A stretch of DNA of 64,000 bases from Saprospiraceae bacterium (GTDB taxonomy: Bacteria > Bacteroidota > Bacteroidia > Chitinophagales > Saprospiraceae): NCBI GenBank assembly GCA_016715245.1, contig JADKAS010000009.1, positions 62,001 through 126,000 of the forward strand, given 5' to 3'. The notes under the pieces were generated by a model. The model was not told the DNA's origin, did no database searches, and worked only from the letters and a program-made list of their open reading frames with translations. Each line of letters begins with the position of its first letter. Within the stretch, counting starts at the first letter, position 1. Shown piece by piece: positions 25,975 through 35,397 of the stretch. Made by a program: the position numbers and the translations under genes.

Positions 25975-28900
25975 TTAGTCAACTTTAACGAGTTTTTGTA
26001 CATGTATAATTTTTTCGCCAGAAAATACTTTCAGAAAATATACACCTGAAGACAGTGATTTGGTTTCAACTGAACCAGAACCACTTACTAATCGGGTATC
26101 TGATTTTTGTTGACCATTCACATCGTAAAGAACTGCTTTTGAAACAATATCTGTAGATATTTCTCCTCTTATTGAGATGTTTATCAAATTTTGAAAAGGA
26201 TTTGGGCGTACATCAACAAATAAAGCTTTTGAAGTTCTTGGACTTGAATTTTGTAAAAATTCCAAAGGTTTATAAAAAGTATTACCAGGATAATTTGAGA
26301 AAGTCATTCCGTACAATTCCTTCATAATATTTCTTGCTTTGTGTGTCGCAAGCCCATTATCGGTTTCACTGATGTCAATGAGTTGCTGTCTGAAAGAAGA
26401 AGGCATGTTAACTTTGATGTTTCCTGCATAATAATAATCAAATAAAATACTTTCTACTTCTCTGTATTTCAACAATTGATTTTTATAATAAGGATCAGAA
26501 ATATCATTAGCCGCAAATGCTTCCAAATAAATTTTGGCTTGAGAGTATTTACCTTCTGCTATATAGGATTCATACACCTGATATATGGCTTCGGTATTGT
26601 CTTTTTTGCCGAGCTGCAATCTGATTTTGTGATAATCAGGATCAGGTAAAGACAAATAATAATCCATCCTGTTGCGGATCAGATGATGCATGTACAATTT
26701 TTTGGTTTCCATTTTTTGGTTCAACAAAACTCTTGCATCACCTACCTCATAACTTTTTTTAATTAAATTTTGATTTATGCTATCAAAACTATTGCTTTCA
26801 TACACGATATATTTTACATACATATCATTCAATACTCCCGGGTTGAGAACAAGGAGGTTAGCTATTTGATTCTCAGTATAATATTCGCTGTTTTCAAATA
26901 AAGTGTGAAATACCTTTGGTGAAAGATTTGGAGAATTGTTTCCTAATGAAGTTTCAACACCAATTGGATCGGTCACACTTTGAGAATTTATCAGATTTAC
27001 AAGGTATGTTGTATTTCCATTGTCCAATAATGAATTTACCTGATTTATTTCAGGTTGTATGTTAATATCATCGGACAGAGGAAAGTACGAAGTACCATAA
27101 GAAGTGCTTAAAAAAGATACGAAATCCGTGTAGTCAGGTTCTTGAGGCAAGTTATAGTCGTCAAAGATACAAGGATTGCACGGGCCGCCACAATCCACCC
27201 AGTATTCCCCATTATTTTGAATGCCATCAGAACAATTGCCACCGCAGGAAGGACAACCACCGCCACAATCCACACCGGTTTCTTCTCCATTTTGAATGCC
27301 GTCAAAACATGTCGGTGCGCATGGAGTACATGATCCGCCACAGTCAATGCCTGTTTCGTCTCCATCCCACAATCCATTGGTACATGAATTGACAAAACAT
27401 GGTCCGCAAGGTCCGCCACAATCGATACCTGTTTCGCCATTATTTTGTATGCCATCATTACAATAATCAGTGTTGCAAGGAGGACAATCCGCACCGCCAC
27501 AATCGACGCCAGTTTCGTCGCCATTGATATCACCATCATTGCAATGGTTGGTAAAGCAAGGTGGACAAGATCCACCGCAGTCTATGCCGGCTTCATTGCC
27601 ATCCTGCATGCCATTGTAACAATGTGATGGGTAGTTTGGTTTGACGCCTGTACCTCCGGAATGACTTTGACATGACATGAGACAAGATCCTCCACAGTCA
27701 ACTCCTGATTCGTTGCCATCCATAACACCATTAAAACAATGGGGTGGGTTTATAACAGGAGTAGTCGGGTAAAGCACGTCGCATTTGCTAGGGGTATTAA
27801 TTCCTAAATTATGTTTTACAAACTGGCTTGCAAAAGAGCCTTGTACATTAACTGGTTCCTCCCTCGTTGTAGGATTTTTAAAGTAATAGTTTAACCTTTT
27901 GTTTACATTGTAGAAAACTTCTCTAGGCGGACCTGAAAATAAATTACCAGCCACAAAGTTCAAATCTCCTTGTTTTTCTGCCACTTCTTTCGATAAACCT
28001 AAGTCGAAAAATGCATTTCCCTGGACATTAAACTCGTTACATTCTATGTTTAGTCCTGGTTGGTTACTATAATTTTCGATGGACGAGCCAAAAGAACCTG
28101 TACTTAAGTGAAACTGATTTTTAAACAAGAGGTTGTTATTTGAGTTTGGAGCTGCAGCATTATAATACAAATGATAAGCACCGCCATAAAAATTATTGTT
28201 TCTAATAATATAATCTCCCAATTTTGTAATATTTACCGGAACGTTTGTTCCTGTAATATAAATTGAATTATTCGAAATGGAAGTTGTGCCTGAGTTGCTT
28301 ATCAAACCAATTAACCCTTGAAAATAAGAGTTGTTATTGACATTAACATTTCTAAATAATGAATTATCTACATTTAAATGACTTTGTACATTACAATCAT
28401 CTGAGATATTAACATTTACATTTGATATTTCAATATTGTCAAAGAATGTGGTACCTTTTGCGGTTAAAGTTCCACCTGAGTTTGATAAGTGAGACTCTCC
28501 TCCAATTATTCCATTATTTATATACAACTCAAAATGACCATTTTTTAAATCAAATACCTTTCCTTCAGTTAATATTCTTGAATTTGATTTCATATTGAGA
28601 AACAATGTTTTACCGTTTGACTGGATTGCTGTATTATTGATTAAACTAATGTATGAATTATTTTTCATACTTATTCTGGTTATCCCATCGACATGAATAC
28701 CACCCCAATCAATGGATGTTAATTCAGCACAAGTTTCTCGGTCATCAAATCTTTCAATACTCGCATTGTTCATAAATATTCCAGCGCCATTTTTTGTAAT
28801 TATTTTAGCCCCATTTGCCATAAGAATTTTACAATTATTTATATCTAATCTTTGTTTAATTATCAGATCTGTACTAAAAATCATATCCGAATAAAAAACA

Positions 28901-29919
28901 GTTGGAGTATTTATTTCAAATCCTTCCATGGCAATTACACCCTCGTCTCCTGAAGAAACACTCCAGGGTTTGTTCAGATTTTTGTATTTGATTAGTGCTA
29001 CTTGACCATCACTTAAGATATAAGGTAAATGTCGGCGATAAGACATAACATTTCTAAAGAATCTATATTGATCAGGAACATCTAAATAATTACTACCACA
29101 TATATCCAGTTTGTTTAAGTCATTTTTAATTGAACCATTTAAATTAAACATTTGATTATTCCAAGAAGAATTATTTTGAACATATGGATTAACTGGAATA
29201 TCACACACTAAATCACCTTTCTGTTTGCAATTACATGGACATGTTGAAGGATTAGGTGTAATAACTTCGTGATCAAATTCTGAAAATTCATGAAAAGTAT
29301 GCAATAAACCAAGAGCGTGTCCTATTTCATGTGTTGTCCAAGAGTCAACAGACCAAAACTTTCCTCCTCCAACTCCACCATAGGCATTTCCACCAATACT
29401 CCCCGTGTTAGCTATAATTCCATAAATACAATTTGGATAATTAGCAGAATTTTCATCAAAATCATCAAATGTTGGCCTAATTCCACCAACATTTACAATT
29501 TGAATTGAAAGTTTTATTCCATATTGTGAATAAAATTCTTTAACGTCTTTAGCCAAATTTAGAATTTTTGAGAATGAAGTATTTGGATTTTCTGATGAAT
29601 ACTCCCAAACCATTCTATAATGAACACTTCCGCCATTCCAATTAACATCATTACAATTATCCGAATTTAAGCCCGGAGGGTTTAGACTTTGAATAAAACT
29701 AATTAAATTTTGATATTCCTCAGGTGTTGAAATAGTGCCACATTCTTCTTGACTATGAAGAATATTTGATACTAAAATAAATATAGTAAATGTCAAAATT
29801 TTTAGCCAATTAGGCCACTTTATGCGGTGTGCGGTGTGCGGTGTGCGGTGTGCGGTGTGCGGTGTGCGGTGTGCGGTGTGAAGATTCATCACGCCAAAGT
29901 TAATCATTTTCTGTTTCAT
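25975..29919 (-). CDS. Secreted M43-like metalloprotease with Cys repeats and T9SS domain
   Basis: The 1314-residue protein should cleave peptides outside the cell. The N-terminal domain has the metzincin zinc motif HEIGHALGLLH (residues 197-207), CDIPVNP downstream and a Met-turn-type NVMSYRRHLPY, as in pappalysin (M43) enzymes. A region of about 330-700 repeats short beta strands, like a right-handed beta-helix. About residues 727-918 hold seven repeats of the type C-x-D/N-G-x-x-x-G-x-E-x-G-x-D-C-G-G. The end (from RPNPFQNLINISI) is a T9SS sorting domain. The N-terminus contains a 7-bp DNA repeat ahead of the signal peptide (IKWPNWLKILTFTIFILVSN). The start at 29919 lies about 9 nt after the predicted transcript start. 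Confidence 0.9.
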   Translation of the reverse strand: MKQKMINFGVMNLHTAHRTPHTAHRTPHTAHRIKWPNWLKILTFTIFILVSNILHSQEECGTISTPEEYQNLISFIQSLNPPGLNSDNCNDVNWNGGSVHYRMVWEYSSENPNTSFSKILNLAKDVKEFYSQYGIKLSIQIVNVGGIRPTFDDFDENSANYPNCIYGIIANTGSIGGNAYGGVGGGKFWSVDSWTTHEIGHALGLLHTFHEFSEFDHEVITPNPSTCPCNCKQKGDLVCDIPVNPYVQNNSSWNNQMFNLNGSIKNDLNKLDICGSNYLDVPDQYRFFRNVMSYRRHLPYILSDGQVALIKYKNLNKPWSVSSGDEGVIAMEGFEINTPTVFYSDMIFSTDLIIKQRLDINNCKILMANGAKIITKNGAGIFMNNASIERFDDRETCAELTSIDWGGIHVDGITRISMKNNSYISLINNTAIQSNGKTLFLNMKSNSRILTEGKVFDLKNGHFELYINNGIIGGESHLSNSGGTLTAKGTTFFDNIEISNVNVNISDDCNVQSHLNVDNSLFRNVNVNNNSYFQGLIGLISNSGTTSISNNSIYITGTNVPVNITKLGDYIIRNNNFYGGAYHLYYNAAAPNSNNNLLFKNQFHLSTGSFGSSIENYSNQPGLNIECNEFNVQGNAFFDLGLSKEVAEKQGDLNFVAGNLFSGPPREVFYNVNKRLNYYFKNPTTREEPVNVQGSFASQFVKHNLGINTPSKCDVLYPTTPVINPPHCFNGVMDGNESGVDCGGSCLMSCQSHSGGTGVKPNYPSHCYNGMQDGNEAGIDCGGSCPPCFTNHCNDGDINGDETGVDCGGADCPPCNTDYCNDGIQNNGETGIDCGGPCGPCFVNSCTNGLWDGDETGIDCGGSCTPCAPTCFDGIQNGEETGVDCGGGCPSCGGNCSDGIQNNGEYWVDCGGPCNPCIFDDYNLPQEPDYTDFVSFLSTSYGTSYFPLSDDINIQPEINQVNSLLDNGNTTYLVNLINSQSVTDPIGVETSLGNNSPNLSPKVFHTLFENSEYYTENQIANLLVLNPGVLNDMYVKYIVYESNSFDSINQNLIKKSYEVGDARVLLNQKMETKKLYMHHLIRNRMDYYLSLPDPDYHKIRLQLGKKDNTEAIYQVYESYIAEGKYSQAKIYLEAFAANDISDPYYKNQLLKYREVESILFDYYYAGNIKVNMPSSFRQQLIDISETDNGLATHKARNIMKELYGMTFSNYPGNTFYKPLEFLQNSSPRTSKALFVDVRPNPFQNLINISIRGEISTDIVSKAVLYDVNGQQKSDTRLVSGSGSVETKSLSSGVYFLKVFSGEKIIHVQKLVKVD
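29824..29880. repeat. Eight copies of a 7-bp tandem repeat inside the metalloprotease start
   Basis: The unit GCGGTGT is repeated eight times exactly (29824-29879, one extra G). On the coding strand it reads ACACCGC and encodes a periodic THR/HIS/ARG/PRO-rich stretch. Because 7 is not a multiple of 3, gain or loss of one unit changes the reading frame of the whole protein. All three frames are open within the repeat. Confidence 0.95.
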
Positions 29920-29931
29920 ATCAAAAGTATT

Positions 29932-29964
29932 TTTGACAATGTCGTATTAAAATATCCTTTTCAA
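29932..29964 (-). promoter_or_regulatory. Metalloprotease promoter (minus strand)
   Basis: CAAAAGTA at 29932-29939 is TACTTTTG on the minus strand, and CAA at 29962-29964 gives the -33 TTG with a 22-nt spacer. The transcript start is predicted near 29928, 9 nt before the ATG at 29919. Confidence 0.6.
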
Positions 29965-30322
29965 ATCATCCCTATAAGTGCACTTTTTAATTTCGATCGG
30001 TTCAGGAATTTTTTAGTTTTCAGGTCATTTTTTATACATTATCCATGTGAAAAAATAAATATCGATACAAATATAAACAGAATATGGGTTTAATCAAATT
30101 ATAATGTGCACATTAACATATCGAATATTTTATAATATAATATATTTTTAACGCATGAATGGACGTTAAACAATACTTTATTTTGATATGTTGTCACATT
30201 ACAAAATTAACGCCTCGAATCATCAAAACTTATGATTGTTTTTTAGCAATTATATTGTCTTACATAGAAATAAACTTTTTTTATTTGGTCTACACCGCGA
30301 TAATTATTATATCTGCAGGCCT
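29965..30322. other. AT-rich gap between metalloprotease and xerD
   Basis: Very AT-rich, with homopolymer-rich stretches, and apart from the promoter described above I see no gene, hairpin or repeat here. The longer plus-strand frames lack any recognisable product. Confidence 0.6.
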
Positions 30323-31246
30323 TCAACCTTTTTTCAGCATTTTTGATAATGGATGAAATTGTAATATGGTTTCCCTTAAATAATTTCTGTCGACGTGGGT
30401 GTACATTTCGGTGGTAGTAATGGATTCGTGCCCTAACATTTCCTGAACAGCTCTTAAATCAGCTCCTCCTTCTACAAGGTGTGTAGCAAACGAATGTCTG
30501 AAAGTATGTGGACTTACATTTTTTTGAATGCCGGCTAGCGTGGACAATTCCTTGATAATGGTGAAAATCATAACCCTTGTGAGTCCCTTTCCTCTCCGGT
30601 TCAAAAAGACAAAATCTTCATAATTTTTATCGATTAGAGGAAGGTTTTTCCTTTCCTGATCCAAATAAAAGAGGATGTCTTTTTTAGCCTTTGGTCCAAT
30701 TGGCACTAATCTTTCCTTGTTATTTTTGCCTGTAACTTTGACAAATCCTTCTTCAAAAAATAAATTACTTATTCGAAGTGTGACCAATTCACTCACCCTT
30801 AACCCACAGGCATACAGCGTTTCAATTATGGCTTTATTTCTGTGGCCCTGTGGCAGACTCAAATCTATAGCTGAAATAATGGCGTTTATTTCTTCATAAC
30901 TCATGACGTCAGGCAACGTTCTTTTGAGTTTAGGACTTTCCATTGCCGCGGAAGGGTCTGTATTTATCAGATCTTCCATTAGCAAATATTTATAAAATGC
31001 TCTGATACCGGAAATCATCCTTGCCTGACTTTTTGCCTCCAAACCCAATTCATCTAGATAATACACAAAACCGACCAAATGATCTTCTTTCATTTCTGTC
31101 GGCCTGAGATCAATTTTTTTTATCAATACGTATTCCAGTAATTTTCCAACATCCCTTATGTACGCTTCTATTGAATGTTTTGACAACGATTTTTCCAGCA
31201 ACAAATATGCTTTAAAACTCTGCAAACAATTTTTCCAGTCTGTCAT
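30323..31246 (-). CDS. xerD: Site-specific recombinase XerD
   Basis: XerC/D recombinases resolve chromosome dimers at dif. The 307-residue protein has an N-terminal SAM-like core-binding domain (about 1-95) and a catalytic domain with the full set Arg (LYACGLRVSEL), Lys (TGKNNKERLVP), His-Arg (HTFRHSFATH), His (MLGHESITTT) and Tyr (EMYTHVDR). Length and motifs match XerD and not the longer element integrase at 9.8 kb. The start is 8 bp after the stop of the upstream lipoprotein gene, so the two are cotranscribed. It is a chromosomal housekeeping gene. Confidence 0.95.
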   Translation of the reverse strand: MTDWKNCLQSFKAYLLLEKSLSKHSIEAYIRDVGKLLEYVLIKKIDLRPTEMKEDHLVGFVYYLDELGLEAKSQARMISGIRAFYKYLLMEDLINTDPSAAMESPKLKRTLPDVMSYEEINAIISAIDLSLPQGHRNKAIIETLYACGLRVSELVTLRISNLFFEEGFVKVTGKNNKERLVPIGPKAKKDILFYLDQERKNLPLIDKNYEDFVFLNRRGKGLTRVMIFTIIKELSTLAGIQKNVSPHTFRHSFATHLVEGGADLRAVQEMLGHESITTTEMYTHVDRNYLRETILQFHPLSKMLKKG

Positions 31247-31254
31247 TCCGATTT

Positions 31255-31812
31255 TTATAATACAATATAACTCATGTTCAATCTGGTTTTAATCGTATTA
31301 GGAACAAAATTGCGTAGATTCATTCTGATTTCAATATCCACATAATCATCTTTTAATATTTCTTTTAATTCTAATGATCCGCTTTGCAAACGTATTTCAT
31401 TATCTACTGTGAAAGGCACAAATTCAGAATAATACATTTCAATTTTCAGATTCGGATTTGTTCTTGAAATAAGTGTTACTGACAGTTCCTGAATAAAATC
31501 CAGATCATTTCCTGATTCCAGCGTAAACATTCTTCCGAATGACGCCTGTACACTTTTCAAATTCTGAACATCCTGTCCATTGTTGGTTGCATTTCTCGAA
31601 GCATCTGTGTATACATTTCTGATGGTAATATAGTGGGTTAAAATCGTGCTCAGGCCAGCCGGGATGACAAAATCAGTTTCAAACCTACCTTCATATAAGT
31701 AATTATCTTCTTTCTTGCATTGAAGAAACAACACCATAGTAAAAACAAGAAATACCCATGAATTGTGATTGATTATTCTAATAAAATCTAAAATAATAGT
31801 TTTTATGTTCAT
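31255..31812 (-). CDS. Putative lipoprotein of unknown function
   Basis: The 185-residue protein has a hydrophobic N-terminus and a lipobox-like FLQC with Cys32, so outer-membrane or periplasmic lipidation is possible. Gln at -1 is not the usual Gly/Ala/Ser, so the call is weak. The rest is a beta-rich domain with no family I recognise. It lies directly upstream of xerD in the same transcript (8-bp gap). Confidence 0.7.
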   Translation of the reverse strand: MNIKTIILDFIRIINHNSWVFLVFTMVLFLQCKKEDNYLYEGRFETDFVIPAGLSTILTHYITIRNVYTDASRNATNNGQDVQNLKSVQASFGRMFTLESGNDLDFIQELSVTLISRTNPNLKIEMYYSEFVPFTVDNEIRLQSGSLELKEILKDDYVDIEIRMNLRNFVPNTIKTRLNMSYIVL

Positions 31813-31940
31813 TCCATGTGTCCTTTACAAAATATTAAAAACGATATGATTCATTCCGTAAGCGCTTAATGATACTTTATGAAACGAAATTTTGAAGATA
31901 TAATTTTAAAAAAAGTGAAAACTTCTTTCTTTTATTAATT

Positions 31941-32816
31941 TTAATACGTTGTTGTCATATTTTCATTAACACAAATAATAAAGTCTGCAATACCTACATT
32001 TCCTTTTTCCAATGTCTCAACGTTTTTTTGATACACGGTAGAAATGGTTTTAAACTTCAGCTTTGGAGCATTCCTTTTTAAATACCACATTATTCCTTCA
32101 TAGTTATCTGAATGATAAGAACCGTTAAGATGAAGAAACTTAGCCCCGGATACAAAATTCTGCAGTATAAAATGACTCATTGTTGCGTCTTTTATTGCCT
32201 GTGCCTTCGGAAAGTTTTCCGTTGGTTTATGTTCACCCATATCCATCTCAAGCATTTTTTTATAACATCCCACTTTGGGGTCGTATTCAAAAGGTAGAGG
32301 TGTCATCAATGATTTGTCTTCCTGAGACAATGTATCCAAGGATTCAAAACCTCCTCTGAAGACCATTGAAGCATATTTCCTTGGAATATTGGTGGCTACA
32401 TAGGGAATACCTTTTTCTTTGGCCATTAATACAAGTTTGGCATAATCTGTTTTGTAATTGTTCCACAATCTAACTTCAGCCTTAAATTCTTCATCTGTTG
32501 ATTCTCCCTTAAGATATCGGTTTAATCCATCCTGGTTATCGGATTCAAACATTTCTGCACCAAATATTACTTTGTTTCTTTTTGATAAATACACGGCAAC
32601 TTCGTATTGCATCCAGTGTGCGATAGGGTCATTATGAAGTTCTCCAAATAATATAACATCTCCTTTCTCAACATAAGCTGCCATCTTTTCAAAAGATACT
32701 TTTTTGCCTTTTGCGTCAAAGATTTGATAGCCTTCTACTTTTTGTCCCTGAATTGTGGTGCTGGTCAATAGAAGGATGTGGCAAAATACAAGGAATGATT
32801 TTCTCATTTTATACAT
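31941..32816 (-). CDS. ChaN-family secreted protein
   Basis: ChaN-like proteins bind haem and are linked to iron uptake. The 291-residue product starts with a signal peptide (hydrophobic residues 7-20, then TTIQGQ) and contains the family motif FGELHNDPIAHW (about 56-67), IFGAEMFESDNQ, and a late HLNGSYHSDNYEGI. Here the gene follows the flippase-like gene with an 8-bp overlap and belongs to the panD transcript. Link to that pathway is not obvious. Haem binding is inferred from family only. Confidence 0.85.
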   Translation of the reverse strand: MYKMRKSFLVFCHILLLTSTTIQGQKVEGYQIFDAKGKKVSFEKMAAYVEKGDVILFGELHNDPIAHWMQYEVAVYLSKRNKVIFGAEMFESDNQDGLNRYLKGESTDEEFKAEVRLWNNYKTDYAKLVLMAKEKGIPYVATNIPRKYASMVFRGGFESLDTLSQEDKSLMTPLPFEYDPKVGCYKKMLEMDMGEHKPTENFPKAQAIKDATMSHFILQNFVSGAKFLHLNGSYHSDNYEGIMWYLKRNAPKLKFKTISTVYQKNVETLEKGNVGIADFIICVNENMTTTY

Positions 32817-33888
32817 TTTTACTTTTTGAAATACTTTCTTTTGAGTTATTAATGATGGGCAGCAAAACTAAAAATAATATGCCAAATAAAACATTAATAC
32901 CTACTGATACGGAAAAAAAGACAATGTTGGCAAAGGAAAACCCATCAGATCCGGAAATACCATACATTGAAAGCCCTTCTCCCACCAGCATGTGATAACT
33001 ACCCATGCCTCCGGGAGAAGGAAATAATATTCCCAGACTACCGAATGCAAAAATTACCAAACCTTCAATAGGGCCAAGATGCGCCGTGGGTTTAAACGCA
33101 GAAAAACTAAGATACATCATGTAATAGTATAAAACCCAAATCAAAACCGTGTACAATATAAATAAAGGTACACTGGTGACATTTCTTACACTGTTTACAC
33201 CATCAATAAACCCCTTAATTCTGTACCAGACCCTTTGGCCAATGGAAGTTTTTAATAACCTGTATCGAAAACGGTATATCCAAATTAAAAATCCTGCGGC
33301 TGTAACAGCTATCAATGACCATATTACGGGATATTGAGAAAATATTTTTAGTTTTTCCGATAGGTTAATATTGATATTCAAGTAGTTATAAAATTCTGGT
33401 CCCCCTAATATCAAAGTCAAAATCAATACTATGGCAAGGCAGATGACATCAAAGATTCTATCTGTAAAAATGGTTCCCAATACCTTTTCCAAGGGTATGT
33501 TTTCGTAATTTGAAACAAGACCTGCCCTGATAATTTCCCCTGACCTTGGAATACCCAGGTTGGCCAGATAATTAACCATGATTGTACCAAATAAATTGAT
33601 ATTTCTGGGAGAATAACCCATACTTTTAAACATCATCTTCCAACGCAATGCCCTTATCAGATTGGTTATCATAAAAAGCACCAGAATAACACCAATCCAA
33701 TAATAGTCGGCATTCTGCATATCGCTCCATACCTTGTCGACCAGACTGCAATCTGATAATGGAATATTTTTAAAGAGACACTCTTCCTGATAAGATTTGT
33801 TTTGCCTTTTATAAACAAGATAGAAGATAATAAATCCAATACAAAAAAATACAGCTGCCTTTAAAGCTTTCAATACACTTTTTGGCAT
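32809..33888 (-). CDS. Flippase-like membrane protein (UPF0104/YbhN family)
   Basis: A 359-residue inner-membrane protein with about eight transmembrane helices. It belongs to the lysylphosphatidylglycerol synthase transmembrane-type family. The motif NYLANLGIPRSGEIIRAGL and the later PSPGGMGSYHMLVGEGLSMYG are typical of it. The catalytic domain of MprF is absent, so it is probably a lipid or glycolipid transporter, substrate unknown. It lies 9 bp after panD and overlaps the ChaN gene. Confidence 0.9.
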   Translation of the reverse strand: MPKSVLKALKAAVFFCIGFIIFYLVYKRQNKSYQEECLFKNIPLSDCSLVDKVWSDMQNADYYWIGVILVLFMITNLIRALRWKMMFKSMGYSPRNINLFGTIMVNYLANLGIPRSGEIIRAGLVSNYENIPLEKVLGTIFTDRIFDVICLAIVLILTLILGGPEFYNYLNININLSEKLKIFSQYPVIWSLIAVTAAGFLIWIYRFRYRLLKTSIGQRVWYRIKGFIDGVNSVRNVTSVPLFILYTVLIWVLYYYMMYLSFSAFKPTAHLGPIEGLVIFAFGSLGILFPSPGGMGSYHMLVGEGLSMYGISGSDGFSFANIVFFSVSVGINVLFGILFLVLLPIINNSKESISKSKNV

Positions 33889-33897
33889 TTTACTACT

Positions 33898-34245
33898 TTA
33901 TGGGATTTTGTTTTCGCTATTTGGAAAAACAGTAACTGCTTTGTAGTTTTTAGCTTCTTCAGGAGTCATTAATGCATATGATATAATGATAACGATATCA
34001 CCTACCTCCGCTTTTCTGGCTGCTGCTCCATTTAAACAAACCATTCCGGATCCCTTTTTCCCTTTGATTACATAGGTTTCAATTCTCTCACCATTATTAT
34101 TATTGACGATCTGAACTTTCTCTCCTTCCAACAGATTGGCTGCTACCATGAGATCTTCATCAATAGTAATGGAGCCAACGTAATTCAGGTTGGCTTCTGT
34201 TATTGTTGCTCTGTGAATTTTTGATTTATGTATGTGTAAAAACAT
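33898..34245 (-). CDS. panD: Aspartate 1-decarboxylase PanD
   Basis: PanD turns aspartate into beta-alanine for pantothenate and coenzyme A. The 115-residue precursor has the self-cleavage site Gly24-Ser25 in NYVGSITID, where the Ser becomes the pyruvoyl cofactor, as well as NGAAARKAEVGD. Length is normal for the family. Start at 34245 is supported by a -7 box 19 bp upstream. Arrangement panD-UPF0104 is a familiar Bacteroidota pair. Confidence 0.96.
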   Translation of the reverse strand: MFLHIHKSKIHRATITEANLNYVGSITIDEDLMVAANLLEGEKVQIVNNNNGERIETYVIKGKKGSGMVCLNGAAARKAEVGDIVIIISYALMTPEEAKNYKAVTVFPNSENKIP

Positions 34246-34263
34246 TTCCTACATTTTGAGGTG

Positions 34264-34271
34264 CAAAGATA
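34264..34271 (-). promoter_or_regulatory. panD promoter, -7 box (minus strand)
   Basis: CAAAGATA on the plus strand is TATCTTTG on the minus strand. Predicted leader is about 15 nt. Confidence 0.6.
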
Positions 34272-34334
34272 CGATTTTTTTAAAAATCAATGATGTGAGT
34301 AAGAAAACAACCAAGTATCACTTTTGTTTGCTTT

Positions 34335-34661
34335 TTAACATTGCTTTTCCTCTATTATTTCGAGCAGTGTTCTGAAAGCCACGTACTTATTGTGATATCT
34401 CTCACTATGTTCTTTTTGTAATCCGGCTGCAAAATTCTTCTGATAATTTTGAAAATCATGGATGGAAGGAGCAAGGTATTGTATAGCGAATCCGATTCCA
34501 TGTTCATCCGGTTCTTCAATAATTCGTGTCAGCCTGTAACTTGTAAAACAGTTTGTTTTCATAACATCAGGAATGTGGACCTGCTTCATCCAGGACAACC
34601 AGTCCTCCGATATAGATTTTTCAATTTTGACGGTTACATTGTACAATATTGAAGGCACCAT
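34335..34661 (-). CDS. DUF4286 family protein
   Basis: The 108-residue protein shows the family features SILYNVTVKIEKSI, WLSWMKQVHIPDVM and GIGFAIQYLAPS. The fold is expected to be a ferredoxin-like dimeric barrel; function is unknown. It lies 4 bp downstream of the response regulator gene on the same strand, so it is part of the two-component transcript, and this association may be meaningful for regulation. It is cytoplasmic by appearance. Confidence 0.85.
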   Translation of the reverse strand: MVPSILYNVTVKIEKSISEDWLSWMKQVHIPDVMKTNCFTSYRLTRIIEEPDEHGIGFAIQYLAPSIHDFQNYQKNFAAGLQKEHSERYHNKYVAFRTLLEIIEEKQC

Positions 34662-34665
34662 ACTA

Positions 34666-35367
34666 TTATTCAGGTTTTATATACATTCTAAATCCGTTAC
34701 CATGTATATTTTCTATTTCTATTTTAGAATCCTTACTGAGGTATTTTCTGATTTTTGTTATAAAAACATCCATACTTCTTGCTGTAAAATAATTGTCATC
34801 ATTCCATATTTTCGTCAATGCTTCTGATCGTTGCAGTACATCATTCATTCTGAAACAAAACAACCTGAGCAGTTGTGCCTCCTTTGGAGAAAGTTTATCC
34901 GTTGTTCCGTCTTTTGTGTACGTAAGTATTCTTAAAGCATAATCAAAATGATAATCAGAAATGATAAACTCCCTCTGATCTTCCAAAGAGGGTTCATTTT
35001 TACTGTTTCTTCGCAAAACCGCTCTTACCCGGAATAACAATTCTTCGGAATTAAAGGGTTTTGTTATATAATCATCGGCACCCAGTTTAAAACCTTCGAG
35101 AACATCTTCCTTAAGTGTTTTTGCCGTAAGGAAAATAATCATCGTTTCCGGATTAATCGCCTTTACCTCTCTGGCCAGTGTAAAACCATCTTTTTTGGGC
35201 ATCATGACATCAAAAATGCATAAATCAAAACTTCCTTTTTTAAATGTTTCCAAACCCGCCTCTCCATCGGTTGCCAACGTCACATCAAAATCATGCATTT
35301 CAAGATATGATCTAAGGACATCTCCGAAGTTCTGATCATCTTCTACCAATAAAATATGTTTGTTCAT
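34666..35367 (-). CDS. OmpR-family response regulator
   Basis: The 233-residue protein has a receiver domain (1-120) with acidic residues VEDD, phosphorylated Asp53 in IFDVMMPKKDG, Lys103-type TKPF, and a C-terminal winged-helix DNA-binding domain (about 140-233). The order kinase-regulator in one transcript resembles Bacteroides RprXY, but the target genes can not be known from sequence. It starts 30 bp after the kinase stop. Confidence 0.92.
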   Translation of the reverse strand: MNKHILLVEDDQNFGDVLRSYLEMHDFDVTLATDGEAGLETFKKGSFDLCIFDVMMPKKDGFTLAREVKAINPETMIIFLTAKTLKEDVLEGFKLGADDYITKPFNSEELLFRVRAVLRRNSKNEPSLEDQREFIISDYHFDYALRILTYTKDGTTDKLSPKEAQLLRLFCFRMNDVLQRSEALTKIWNDDNYFTARSMDVFITKIRKYLSKDSKIEIENIHGNGFRMYIKPE

Positions 35368-35397
35368 AAAATGCGTTTTTATATTTAACTTGTAAAA

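Noticed and set aside
27108..27575. 155-residue frame over the Cys-repeat region of the metalloprotease (same strand, other frame)
   Set aside because: Its composition comes from reading the repeated DCGG codons out of frame. It is a shadow of the real gene.
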